From the NCBI GenBank assembly GCA_015680685.1, contig MNCI01012718.1:1115883-1177882 (forward strand): 62,000 bases of DNA, written 5' to 3'. The notes under the pieces were generated by a model. The model was not told the origin of the DNA and made no database searches. It was given only the letters and a program-made list of their open reading frames with translations. Both the position numbers and the translations under genes were made by a program. Of the stretch, positions 12,033-23,806 are shown piece by piece (the stretch's first letter is position 1; each line of letters begins with the position of its first letter). This stretch comes from Gnetum montanum. Its lineage: Eukaryota; Streptophyta; Gnetopsida; Gnetales; Gnetaceae.

Positions 12033-14394
12033 GTAATCTGTTTAAGCTTATGAAAAGCAGTGGAGTTACTGAATCAGGAGAAAGTGAAAAGACATTATTA
12101 CTTGTTGAAAGTGGTGTTCGTTTGCATACCGCAGAGTTTGTTCGGTGTGTCTTCAATCAATGTTTTTTTCCTTCTTTTATATTCATGCAAGTCATTACAG
12201 CTAAAGCTTCATGCCTTTACAGTTTAGTGTGATAATGGAGGTCAAACTCTCCTTGATATAGCTTTTTCCCTTTGTTGTTGTAGGTGTTTTATTGTTTAGG
12301 GATAAAAGTACAGCTCCTTCTGCTTTCACTCTGAAACTATGGAAGCATATTCACACTTGCAGCCTTGAGGATGTTTGCCAGCTTGGAATGGATCGAGTAT
12401 GGCTCTTATAAATGTCAAATATATATGTAATTTATCATGAACATTGAGATTAGTAGTTTCATGAATTGGATGAATAAGCTTTTATTATTTGATGCACATT
12501 TGCATTGATATTGCAGGTCGTGGACTTCCGGTTTGGGCTTGGAAGCAATGTGCATCACATCATTCTTGAACTCTATGCCCAAGGAAATCTAATCCTGATT
12601 GATTCAGAGTACAATGTTCTTACACTGTTAAGGACACACAGGTCTGGTTCTTACGTTCTGTATACTTGGTGTAACAGCTGTATCATAATTTCATAAACTC
12701 AGAAAAGTTCAAAATGAAACTACATCTTACATTTCTACCTGCAACAGTTTTATGTTTTTCTCTTAATTTTTTCTGATTTTCTGCTGATCATCGTGCTTCA
12801 AACACCCCCGTGCAATTTCACACTCTGCTATTGTTAATATGTGGAACACCACACTCGTTGGCATTGCTTTGTAATAGCCTTGATTTATATATTGGTTCTG
12901 AGTAGTTGACAGGTTGGTGATGGCTAGTAGTCACCACAATCCAAATGCAAAGTCATTTTTAAAAACAATCAATCAGAATAACAATGTCTTTAGTAATAAG
13001 CATTTTCCATAAATGTTTACTGCTGTCATATATAGACATAAATAGTCACATCTTGTTTTTGTCTTAGGTTTTAAGCAGAGTAAATGAACCTAGAAATTCT
13101 CGCAAATTTCCAAGAGAGAATCGTATTAAGTTTGTGTTAAAACCCGCCAAGTTAGTTTTGTGCTTTCTAGCTATTGAAATGTTTAAATTCTATGTTCAGT
13201 CACAAATTCTTTTCAAGTCAGAAGTTGGAAGGAAAAAACTTCTACCTTGTATATTGTCAGTATTAATATGCATTATTGTCTTGGAAACATTTTTTGTACT
13301 TCATATTTGAATTGTCTCAAGCAATCTAAAATTTCAAGTTTAAAAAAGGGAATGTTCTATTGGAAATAATGTTGATAGTGAAACTGGTTTGTGTCATAGA
13401 TTTTGGAAGTAATTTTTTTGTATGTGAAATTTGGAAGTCTCTGCGATGCTTACCATGTCTTTTCTTTGGATAACTCTTTCCAATCTTTTCTTATGTTCAT
13501 TTTTTCTATACTTTTCTATTTTGGGTTTTTCTTTGTTTAAACAATTATTATGCTTTAACATGTAAACAATGAATGTTTGTTGCCTAAATCATTGGATATT
13601 CAACTCAGTGGCTTTTCTTAAATATTACTCTTTTAAAGCTAGTATCTAAACAATGGCAGTGTTTGGTAATCGTAAGTAGCTAGACCTCTGCCCAGATTGA
13701 ACATGTTTCCAGTTCATAATGTGGAGTTACAGAGCATTGTTTGTTTTTTCCTTAAATCAATAAATTTTCAGAGAGTCCAGTCCTCCTCCGGAGACAAAAG
13801 TAGATATACATAGGGGTGTCCAGAGACAAAAGCAGATATACATAGGGGTGTCATGTCTGCTAAGAATATGCTATTTATGTTTTTCATTTTATTCTTACAT
13901 AATTTTTGTTTATACTATTAACAAGGACGATGAGACTGGAATGACCATGATGCCGCATCATTGCTATCCAGTGGATCTGTGCAGGACATTTGAAAGGACT
14001 AGTGTAGAGAAGTTGGAATTAATTTTAAATAATGCAGCTAGGCCAGAAGTTTTCGACACATCTGAGGAGAAGGCTACAGAAACTATCTTGATTGATAGGG
14101 ACCAAAAAAGATATAAAAAAATCTACTCTTAAGTCTGTCCTTGGGGAGACCATAGGTTATGGACCTGCATTATGTGAGCACATTATATTGGATGCTGGAT
14201 TACAACCAAACATGAAGGTTGGTCCTACTGAAGATATTTTGCATGCCTTGGCAACTGCTATTACACGATTTGAGGATTGGTTAAATAACATCAGAACAGG
14301 AGAAACAATCCCTGAAGGTTTCATAATAATGAAGAAAAGTGTACCAGCTGAGAGAAAAGACACTTCTTTGAATGGAGGAAAGCTAGCTGAGCAG
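12033..14394 (+). pseudogene. NEMF-like pseudogene: NFACT-N exons
   Basis: Exon 12033-12144 (after TTTCAG) encodes LFKLMKSSGVTESGESEK and ends EFVR at a GTGTGT donor. Exon 12300-12396 encodes DKSTAPSAFTLKLWKHI and ends at GATCGA|GTATGG. Exon 12517-12641 (TTGCAG to ACACAG|GTCTGG) encodes VVDFRFGLGSNVHHIILELY and NVLTLLRTHR. Exon 13926-14394 encodes CYPVDLCRTFERTSVEKL, then shifts frame in an A-run near 14,110-14,120, and continues GYGPALCEHIILDAGLQPN to EQ|GTATGT. Missing before the first exon is the family start (a short exon normally reading VKVRMNTADVAAEVKCLR); I searched by eye from 8 to 12 kb without success. A 32-bp tandem repeat lies in the intron before the last of these exons. Confidence 0.85.
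13791..13854. repeat. Two tandem 32-bp units in a pseudogene intron
   Basis: gagacaaaag(t/c)agatatacat aggggtgtc occurs at 13791-13822 and 13823-13854 with two or three differences. Confidence 0.88.
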
Positions 14395-14763
14395 GTATGT
14401 AAAGTTTTGATGTGAATTGTTATACTCAAGAACAGAGCCGAAACTTGGTTCTCATTGAAAAGAAATTTCTACTCATTTAGTTGTCATGGATAGTTTTCTT
14501 CTCATTGTTAGCAAGGATGATGAATTGGATATCTGTTTGAATATTTTCATTGTTTTTCGCTTTAACCGTTTTCAGACAGTGAACTACATTTTAATTGTGT
14601 TTCTGCTACGTTCTGTTAAAAGTTAAATATACAATATTTCATTCTATCTGCTGCATTATCAATGTTTACAATGGTTCTGTAACAAGTAGTCTTCATGATT
14701 CTGAGCGCATAGTATCTAACATCACAAGTTTCTGTAAGATTGATGCATTTTGCATTGTTGCAG

Positions 14764-15813
14764 GTGTACGATGAATTTTCCCCACTGTTGCTCCATCAGT
14801 TTGAATCATGAAGTTCTGTACAATTTGTCACATTTGATCAGTCAATGGATGAGTTCTTTAGCAAAATAGAAAGCCAAAGAGCAGAACAACAACAAAACGT
14901 CCAAGAAGATTCTGCTATGCAAAAGCTTAATAAGATACGTGCAGATCAGGTATGGAAATGGTTTGCTTGCGTTGTAAACAGGGTTTCTTTCTTGGATTTT
15001 GCCTTTTTCACGGTATGCTTCCTGTTTGAGTTAGAATGGGTGCTGAGATCCACTTCATGTTATAAAATTCTAAACAAGAAATTGCTACTTGCTTGTAGGA
15101 GTTGATGTCTAATTTTATTTCCTCTATCAGATGTTCAAACATTTTTAGTATTATCGTCAGCAGACCAGGTTTTAAAAAAGAAAAAAGATAGTAAAGCTAT
15201 TATCTATCTTTCCCATTTCCCCCAAATCTAGAATCCTTTCTAATAGTTGGTTACATTTCATTTTGCCTTAGTTGCAGGAAGTAATTAATGCATTGGGTAT
15301 TCAATGTAGGAAAATACGGTACAATCATTAAAGAGAAAAGTTGACCACAATCTTGAAGATGTTGTTGCTGCAATATCAGCTGTTCCTGCAGCTCTTGCAA
15401 GTGGAATGGATTGGAAGGGTCTTCAGCGTATGGTGAAAGAAGAGAAAAAGGCTGGGAATCCGGTAGCAGCCTTGATCCATAGCTTGCAACTTGAGAAAAA
15501 TTGTATTACTCTACTTTTGAGTAACAACCTTGATGATATGGAAGAGGATGAAAAAACACAACCCGCAAACAAGGTAGAAGTTATTTCCTTGCTAACATTA
15601 ATTAATTGCACACTGCATTCATTTTTGACTAAACAATTATTTTTTGACCCATTACATTGAGAAAATTGAAGTTGATCTTGCACTTTAAGCTCATGCAAAT
15701 GCTCATAAATGGTTTGAAATGAAAAAGAAGCAAGCAAGCAAGAGAAGATCATTGTAGCACATGCAAAGGCTTTTAAAGCTGCAGAGACAAAAACACAGAA
15801 GTAGATTACCCAA
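14764..15813 (+). pseudogene. NEMF-like pseudogene: coiled-coil exons
   Basis: Exon 14764-14949 encodes VYDEFSPLLLHQFES, an in-frame TGA, then MDEFFSKIESQRAEQQQ and NKIRADQ|GTATGG. Exon 15310-15573 encodes LKRKVDHNLEDVVAAI, WKGLQRMVKEEKKAGNPVAA and LLLSNNLDDMEEDEK. Compared with the family it lacks about a dozen residues between the VDH and NLEDV blocks, where CVKMAELIEY is usual. Exon 15662-15813 encodes EVDLAL, a TAA, then AHANAHKWFEMKKKQASK, and shifts frame before AHAKAFKAAETKTQK; it ends at CAA|GTAAGT. These are long-helix regions that in the working protein reach toward Listerin and the P-site tRNA. Confidence 0.85.
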
Positions 15814-15869
15814 GTAAGTTGCTATTAAGCATATTGATATATTTATTTTGTTTTTCATTTTGTTGGTCT

Positions 15870-16105
15870 TAGTTAGTGAGACATAGCTCACTTGGTTAGA
15901 GCAAGAGGCTTGTGGTTATGCAAGTCACAGGTTCAACTTCAAGGGGTATGCTAAGACACATATTACCTAGTGTCATGGTAAAAATATATATTCTAGGACT
16001 ATAGTGTCAGCTTGATAGCCAGTCAGAAAAATTGTCAACTTCATCACCTACCTTAACAAGTTAGCTAATGTTGATGGGATAAAGGCATCAAGATAATTTT
16101 TGTTT
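15870..16105 (+). mobile_element. tRNA-derived SINE candidate
   Basis: A pol III promoter is visible: A box tagctcacttgg at 15884-15895 and B box ggttcaactt at 15930-15939, spaced as in a tRNA (gttagagcaagaggcttgtgg ... caagtcaca between them). The body continues to a T-rich tail (tttttgttttttgttctc, about 16,097-16,115). It lies in the intron position just after the last coiled-coil exon, exactly where the NFACT-R exons should begin. No clear target duplication was found. Confidence 0.5.
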
Positions 16106-18720
16106 TTTGTTCTCATTGATATAACTGCTTTAAGAATTAAACATGATAGATGTTATCAGTTTTTCCAGTTTTGTCAAAAGGAAAGGGACATTGATATTGA
16201 ATTGTGACAACGAATTCGTGATTGATTCATAACTGACATGTGAGGTTGATATAATCTTGCTTCCAATATTTTGGAAGCAGAAAAATTAAGACTTCAATCT
16301 TGATTCTCTCTTGCCTAATGCTTGGACTTGAAAAATCTTTGTATCATGCATAGCTTGTATTTTGGTTTAGGTTTTGTCCTTTTTTTCCCCACTTTTTCAA
16401 ATCCTAAATAGCTTGTAAAATCTTTGGAACATAAATAACTTGAAAAATCTTTGTCAAAATCTATTAGATGCTCATGAATTTAGAATGCTTTTTAAAATAA
16501 TTTTTTAAGGAGGAAACTGCTAGGACTGGGTAGCTGAGCAACAATTTCATGATACATGGACTTTCTGCATGGCAGTATTGCAAAGTAGGTAATTGAACTC
16601 TTTACCTCTAGCTGCTAGTGAGCAAGGACTAGTGGGCTGTGATCTTGTAATACCCAGTCATAGGGAGCAAGAGCTAGCACCCGAAGCACGCCCTGTCGCC
16701 CCTTGTCACCCCCTCCCCTCCCAAAAGAAAGAAAGCTAGTTGAAAGAAGAAAATGCCCATGTGGCTTTCTTTCTACAACAATCAAACTAACATTAACCTA
16801 TAAAATTAAAATGAAATCAACAACACCTATATCTAGCTCTAAAATAGGTCAATCAATATTAAATTGAAGAATTAAAAGATAATTTTATAAAGAAATAGCC
16901 ATAGTAAAATATCTGTGCAAGATTCATTATATTAAAAAAAAAAATCAAACTTTTTATTATTCAACCTAAAAAAATATCTAATTAGGATCATTTACACATT
17001 TGTAAACCAAAGAAATGACCACAAAAGTAGATAAATTAATAATCTCATATTTGTTCAATCACATAATAATATTTTATAATTTCCAGCAACACATAAAACA
17101 AGATCATCTAAATTTAACTCTTGTAACCATTTTACCATTAATCATTTAATCAAGAAAATCATATGTTCAACATCAGAGAATAGATAGATCACAATCATAA
17201 ATTAACATCCTAGGTTTTTCCCCACTCCATCAACTTATAGAAAGATATTAAAATCAGACTTGAGAAGCTAAAGGAAAAAAAGGGTATAATTCAAGATTCA
17301 AATCCAAGATTTATGCAATTAAAGGGGGAGGGTTCATCAACCAAATTTCAACCAAAATCCAAGAATTCAACAATTTTAAAACATTCACAATTATCCATGA
17401 GCCCAAAGATGCTCTCACTTTCTGCCAGCAGTACCAATCCTCATATTAGGGATCCTTAGCCCTTGTTGGCAATCTTTTGTCAAAAATCCCTCAAATCGTT
17501 ATGGGTGTTTCTGCATCGTTACAGAAACAACTCTCATCCAAGTCATTTACGTTTGAGAGTGCAGAGGACGGGTGGAGAGATCCAAAAAAAAGTAATAAAG
17601 AATTTCAAAAAAATCTAAGCTTACAACAACAATCTTGATATTTTCATACAAGCATTGTGAAAGTGCACAGAGAAGTTTGAGAAAATCAGCCTTTACTAAC
17701 CATTATCAAACATAACAAAGATGGATCATTTTACCTCCTTGCTTAGATATCTTGCATACTAGGAGAAATTATCAGAATATTGGATTGCTATGCCACACTT
17801 GATTACTTTCTCCTTACTATCTCTTATAATAGCCTTAGTCTTCTCTCCCTTCTCAGCCATACTCCCTATTGCTGTATCCCTTCTTTTTTTGTTCTGCATA
17901 GCTACTTTTGCCATGTGTGTGTTTTTTTCCTCTTCTCCTCTCCCTATTTGTAGGTGGAATAAGGGATAATGGATGGTTTCTTGTAACTGACTTCTTGTAT
18001 TCTTTTCTTTCTTTTTAAAGTTCTCTCTCTCTTTTTCTTTCAGCAATGAGTCATGAGTTCAATTCTCTTCATGATCACTATAAAAAAATTCAATAAATTA
18101 TGTATATTCATAGGTTGCAGGTTCAATTCCTAAATCAACAATTTTTGATATTTTAGAATTCAGATTTTGCTAAATCTCAGGTTCAATTCCTCTTGATAAT
18201 TACAAAATATTCCAACATTATATCTATCTCTTTATCAGTTAGAATTGTCATAAGATGCAAGGAAAGAGTTTTCAAAATAGATTCATGATAAGGGCAATTT
18301 AGGATACATAATCAAATAAGGTACCTTCTTTTTCAGGTCATTAGCAATGTGAATTTTTCCATCATTTTACAAGCCTTGAAAGGTCATCAGGTGACCTTTC
18401 TATAGCCATGGAGGGGGTACTTTTACTCTACTATTATAAACTAAAAAGAGCAATGCATCACATTTAGATAAAATTAAAAAATAAAATATAAAGCTAGAGT
18501 ATTTGCACACAATATCCTTGATTCATGGGTCAGGTTTCTCCAACTTGATTCATAGGTCAAGTTCCTCAATATGAGCATTCTTTTGCATCTCAACATACCT
18601 GTTTTAGCTCTTGCAGCACACCTTAGACTATTGTCCTCTATTTTTCTTTTGTTTCTCAGCATCTCTGTTGAAATAGAACAGAAAATATTTTGTTTATGAT
18701 AAATGTAATTCATTGCTCAG
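16106..18720. other. Gap in the NEMF-like pseudogene where the NFACT-R exons are missing
   Basis: About 2.6 kb, strongly AT-rich except for a C-rich patch near 16,680-16,720. None of the well-conserved NFACT-R signatures (HWFEKFNWF, the MxKGDLYVHADLHG block, the CHSxAWDSK block) is present on either strand. The region also has several gttcaattcc strings (18,058, 18,121, 18,181) that look like B-box debris of old SINEs. It was either deleted or replaced by repeats. Confidence 0.6.
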
Positions 18721-21094
18721 CATAGAACAAATTGAGACATCAAGTGGGACATTTTCATCTGAAATAGATCAAAATGCCTCCAAAACAGATTAAAAGGAGG
18801 CTTCTGTCAAAGTGGAAACTGAAGTTAATTAAAATGTAGGAGAGCTTGAAGAGCTGATGGACAAAGCACTTGGTCTTGGATCAATTAGGATGTCAAAGAA
18901 TGATTCATTTAACAAATATGGTCTTGAAATTCATAACACAGTAATGGAAGTAGAAGACAGGAACGATGTTGATCAACCTAATAAGCCATCTCAAAGAGAT
19001 GAGCCTTATCTGTCAAAGGTAGAAAGGAGGAAACAAAAGAAAGGAACAAGAACAGTCAATTCAGACACAAATTTAGACCAAACACAAATTGCAAAGGATG
19101 AGGTAACTACACAATTTGAAAGTAGAATAAAAGTTAGCGATGACACAACTGAAGCAAAGATTTCTTGTGGGTGAAAAGGGAAACTTAAGAAGATCAAGGA
19201 GAAGTATGCAGATCAAGATGAAGAAGAGAGGGAGCTTCGCATGGCATTACTACCCGTAATCATCTAATAGCATTCTGTTGTAGTTTTAACTAGCAGCATT
19301 CTCTTGTAGTTTTAACTTCTTATGTGGTTTCTTTTTCATTCCATCCACCTGAAGGCCTTTTCTTTAAATGATTTCAGGGAACAAGTACCAAAGGACGAGA
19401 TGTAGCAGTGAAACTGGGGAAAGGTGTAGCATCTGCAAAGGGATCAGCATCTGTAATTGGTATTTTAGATATGTTATCTCTTCATTATCTTCAAGATCAT
19501 TGAGACTTTGATTTAGTATTTATATTCTTCAACATGAAGAAAAATAAAGTATGGTTGTAGAGGTTTACTTATTCAAACAATGCTATGCTTTTCTTTCTTG
19601 GGCCATTGATTTTTCCTTTTTACAGTTTTCCCTACCCAACACATACCTGTGTAATGTGATGATTATAAATGATTTTCTCAAAAGACTACTTCAACATCTT
19701 ATATGGAATTATTTTTGTATTCTAAGACATTTGTGACAGAAGCTTTAGTCTTCTCTGTTACATATTATTTGACCTATTTTTCCGATGGCATAGGTGAATC
19801 TACAAAGATATGCTATAAATGCTAGAGACCTGGTCATGTAGCCAAAGATTGTTCGAAGTCTATTGAAGAATTCATTAGCTCTTCTGTATCAACCCAGCAG
19901 AGTAGTCTTGCTACTGTTGGAGAAGCTAGAGAAGATGGGGACACATTAACCAATAATGAGAAATTAGCCTTGCAAGAAGAAGATATTAATGAATTGGGTG
20001 AAGAGGAAAAAGATAAGTAAACAGAACTAGATGCTTTGACAGGAAATCCTCTACCTGCAGATGTTCTGCTTTAAGCTGTGCCAGTTTGTGGACCATACAA
20101 TGCCTTAGTCATATAAATTTCGTGTGAAAATAACACCAGGAACAGCAAAGAAAGGGAAAGGTAACATCATTTGTCCAATTAAATTTCACGGAAATCCTCT
20201 TTTTTTCATCATTTTTGACAAAAAGGGTGGCCTTGGATCTAGAGTGGCCAGGTTACATGATAAAAGTTGTGGATAAGATATATAATGTATACCAAATTCC
20301 AAAGTTTTCTGGATATGGCTAGCCATGAACTATGATATGAACTCACAAAAGTTAGTCTTTTAATCAGAAATTCCACTTTGAGCTTATCAGGAAAAATCAA
20401 ATTACAATATAAACACTAAAAATATCTCTTTGGCAGTAACAAGTTCAAAATTTGAAAAATGTAAACTGGGTTTTTAAATTAATGACCTGGCAATGCCACC
20501 TTGCTAATATCCTTCCAAACTGCTGGTGCTGTGGCTGGTTCATAGAAGAGAGCCTTTTGTTTTATTTCTTTTATTCCATGTAAACATTTGCCATTGAGCT
20601 ATGAGCATGTACTCATAATAAACGTTTTTAAACACCAAAATTTTAATAAGCCATTTGTTCTGTATTAGATTATGCTGAACTCCAGATAAATTTGCATTTT
20701 TAGAATCTTATAATGTTTGCTTGAATTAATGAAATACTACAATTTCACTGTTCAATTTGGTATGATTATGTTTTACCTGCACCATCTAACTAACTTGTAA
20801 ACTATATGTTGTCAGTGTCCTTTCAAGTGTTTTTTAACTATTGCTTTCAATTAATAGAAATAATGTGATACTTATGTTTTGTGTGTAGCGGCAAAAACGG
20901 CAGTAAACTTCTTCACTCATATGCAAGATGCAACGCCTAGGGAAAAGGAGCTTATCAAAGCACTCAGTGAACCTGAACTTGTTGCAGCAATTATAGGGAA
21001 TGCTAAAATCAATGCTCCAAGGCTAACTCAGTTACAACAGAGACAAAAAAAGGGAAAAAGAATGCCTTTTCAGATGTATAAATATGAAGCATAA
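18721..21094 (+). pseudogene. NEMF-like pseudogene: linker, zinc knuckle and C-terminal exons
   Basis: Exon 18721-19255 contains two early stops, then LMDKALGLGSIRMSKNDSF, LSKVERRKQKKGTR, a TGA before KGKLKKIKEKY, and ends LRMALLP|GTAATC. Exon 19378-19452 encodes STKGRDVAVKLGKGVASAKG. Exon 19794-20160 carries the zinc knuckle, but its fifth position is TAG (CYKC-stop-RPGHVAKDC); a second stop follows GEEEKDK, and GNPLPADVLL is followed by another. Exon 20889-21094, after a GTGTGTAG acceptor, is intact: KTAVNFFTHM, REKELIKALSEPELVAAIIG and a TAA stop, matching the family C-terminus. The final exon is better preserved than the others. Confidence 0.87.
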
Positions 21095-22762
21095 ATAAGT
21101 CTTTTTTGCTTTTTTCTTTTTTGATATTCCCAAAGATGGGAGACCTTTTCAATCCATGATGGTGTAATTAAATATATGGATATACAGTGATATCTAAGGA
21201 GGGTTCACAAAATTTAAAAGATTTCTTAATAATGTACAGTGTATATCTGGCAAATGAAATATGGACATCTGCAGGGAGGAGAAATTTTTGTTTTTGTTAT
21301 AGCTAGGTTTTAATAAATGAACATGTTTCCAAGGATAACAGTTTCCACCATTGTAATCTTGTCTTAACGAACATTGAATCAGTTTGTTGTAAATTCTTTT
21401 ATTAGTTTCACAAATTGTCTTAAACATTTTGAAGCATACCGATTTCAACAACCAATTTCATCTGCTCTGTTAGTTGGTACACCTTAATGCTGTTGTTTTA
21501 ATTGCAGCTGCTTCATCAATTATTAATGGAATGGCTTGGCATTGGAGTCCAATACAAAATTGAAATGCATATCTGGCGAGAGCGGCCCAGAATGAGCAAC
21601 ACCATTAGCAATGGCATTTATGAATGTTGTTTTCTAATTGCATTGCCCACCTAGCATTACGGGTACCTGGATCCAAATAATCATTTTAAGGTCTTGTTGC
21701 ACAGAACATCCTGCTATTTCCGCATGAAATGCCCTTCCAGGAATGGTGAAGATGTTGTATTATACATCATGGGACAAACCCAGGCGCATCTTTTATCATC
21801 GATGTTTTCACGGCCAAGGGAACGCAGCCACAATGACAGACCTTATGCAGCAATATTCATGGATTTCTAGATGGCTTTCAATATATATTTCTCAAATCCG
21901 AATCTCAGGAACAGCTACCATTTCAATACAGATTCATGGAGTTGCGTTGCAAATATGGTAACGCAGTCTGAAATGCATGAGTCTTTTTCTTCGAGAAGAC
22001 ATCATAAAGTAAAAGATTGGCTTTTTGAAATTTTGTTTTTCATCGGAGATTGTAAAACATTGCATTTTAAAAAAATAAAATTTGTTCTTCATTTGTAAAA
22101 AGATTTGTTTGTTAAAATCTTGTTCCAGAGATTGTATCCTTATAGAAAACATGAACATTGGTGGATTCGGCTAGATTATGGGATTAGCTACATTATGTAA
22201 GTGGTCATGGAAGAGGGTTTTGTTGCTTGCCTTAATGTTTAAATTTATTTGGAACCAATAACTTAAAAAACAACAATTCTTTGTGGGGTAGGGTTATTTT
22301 AGTGGAGAAATTTTTTTTTTTTTTTTGGCAAGAAATGATTTAAAGATAGAAATTATAAGCAATATTGAGGTTATAGAAAATGTAAATGATTCTCAAGCTT
22401 TTGATTTTGTTTTACTTGATAATTTATTTGAATTTTTATCCAAAAAATCACTTCTTAATATATATCTTTTGGTAAATTATTAGCTTTAATAGTTAGAATA
22501 AGGGTTTCACACTAATAATTCAGTCTATGTTTGAACATGTTTTACACTTTTAATTTTTTTGGGTAGTCTTTTCTGCTCGTTAAAATTGCAAATTTTTAAA
22601 TGGTTCAAAAAGCTTTGGATCTCAATTTTTAGTAATAATTGCAATACTTTTATGGTTTTGAAATGGACACTAGATTTTGATCCAATTTTACATAGCATTC
22701 TAAAATTATATGTTATATTGAATTTTAAAAAATTTGGTTCATCTTTTCAAAGGGTTGGTAGC
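21095..22762. other. Downstream flank with no gene recognised
   Basis: Includes the likely former 3' UTR of the NEMF-like gene. At about 21,500-21,960 there is a less AT-rich stretch with an open plus-strand frame (21,743-21,961) that I do not recognise. The sequence from 22,300 to 22,762 is the left side of the site into which E1 inserted. Confidence 0.45.
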
Positions 22763-23664
22763 TGATGAGACGCGATTAGCACAGGCCGCGATATCGTGGT
22801 CCGCTGCCATATCTATAAATAAGAGGCGGCACTCCCCTCATTGGATAGTTAGAGTTAGAAGTAGCTAAGCTCTGGCGGATTGATCACCCCAGAGATAGAA
22901 TATTTTCCATGTGCCCGCAGTAGGAGTCCCCCAAGTGAACGGCTCTTTATTCGAGCAGCTTTGTACCTGAACGCAAGTTGTGTACGGCAATAAAGACGAA
23001 CTTTGTGGATAAACCTTGCAGTATATGGATAGGTTTAATTAATGTTATTTATTGCTTTCCTAGTAATGCGGCATGAGTATGACTTGGTTACGAGCGTTGA
23101 CGAACATGTACGGCTAGCCAAGGAATCGGCTACTCATCGCGATTAGATTCTCTCACCGTTCTCTCCTAGAATGTGGGATAAGTACGACTTGGCTATGAGC
23201 ACCTACGGGTGTGTACGGCTAGCCAAGGAATCGGCTGCTTATCACACTTAGGCTAGTTAAGTGCCTCAGTACGACCGCTTCGAGCACGTGCGTTACGTGT
23301 GGTAATCCCAGTAACGATTAGCGTTTGGTAGCCACAGTTGCACAGTTCAGGGTGTGTACGGTAAGTGGGAACGGATGCTGACGCTAGTTAATTTAGACTT
23401 AGATCCTTAGTTAGAGTTAGTTAATTTCTTCAACCTTTCGCCGTTTAGCATAGGAGATAAACCTGAAAAGACCAAAAAAATCATATACCTTGGACTTACT
23501 TAACCATGCACCGTGACAACAACAAGTAAGTCTGAGAAGACAACGAACGATTAACCCTAAGTGTTCTGTGGGGCGTTAGGCATTTAGTCTGCGGAGTTCG
23601 ACCAGATCGCGTGTGCTACACTCGTTTAGCATGGTGGAGTGTAGGGGTACCTCACCACTCATCA
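22763..23664 (+). repeat. E1 5' LTR
   Basis: 902 bp, TGATGAG...CTCATCA, so the ends form a 7-bp inverted repeat. TATAAAT box at 22,814-22,820, the conserved gtgcccgcagtaggagtc block at 22,911-22,928, AATAAA at 22,989-22,994. One GCGATATCG unit (22,788-22,796). Confidence 0.93.
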
Positions 23665-23665
23665 T

Positions 23666-23683
23666 AGGCGCCGTTGCCGGGGA
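23666..23683 (+). promoter_or_regulatory. E1 primer-binding site (tRNA-Asp type)
   Basis: ggcgccgttgccgggga directly matches the complement of the 3' end of plant tRNA-Asp (TGGCGCCGTTGCCGGGGA), with only the first base of the CCA complement changed (A for T). It lies one base after the LTR end. A tRNA-Asp primer is typical of the Athila group. Confidence 0.85.
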
Positions 23684-23806
23684 CTAAGTGTTTTTACGCC
23701 TAATAGAACATAAGGGATATCACTCACATCGTTGTGAGCCTTAACGAACCTTTGGGTTAATCAGTTAAATAAGAACATATTTAACGGTAAACAGCACACC
23801 CATAAA

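Larger units (their letters stand above)
12033..21094 (+). pseudogene. NEMF/Rqc2-like ribosome quality control gene, degraded, introns retained
   Basis: The exons, read in order, follow the plant homologue of NEMF (yeast Rqc2/Tae2). That protein binds stalled 60S subunits carrying peptidyl-tRNA, recruits the Listerin ligase and adds C-terminal tails. Domains seen: NFACT-N (12.0-14.4 kb), coiled coil (14.8-15.8 kb), acidic and basic linker with CCHC knuckle (18.7-20.2 kb), and the C-terminal domain (20.9-21.1 kb). It is not functional as it stands. The first exon was not found, the NFACT-R domain between 15.8 and 18.7 kb is missing, and there are in-frame stops and frameshifts in at least five exons. 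Splice sites are mostly still GT-AG, so it is a duplicated gene that decayed and not a processed copy. Sub-regions are listed separately. Confidence is high for the family and high for the broken state. Confidence 0.87.

Noticed and set aside
15870-15945. Functional tRNA gene
   Set aside because: A and B boxes are present, but the acceptor stem does not pair and the B box departs from GGTTCGAATCC; it fits a SINE head better.
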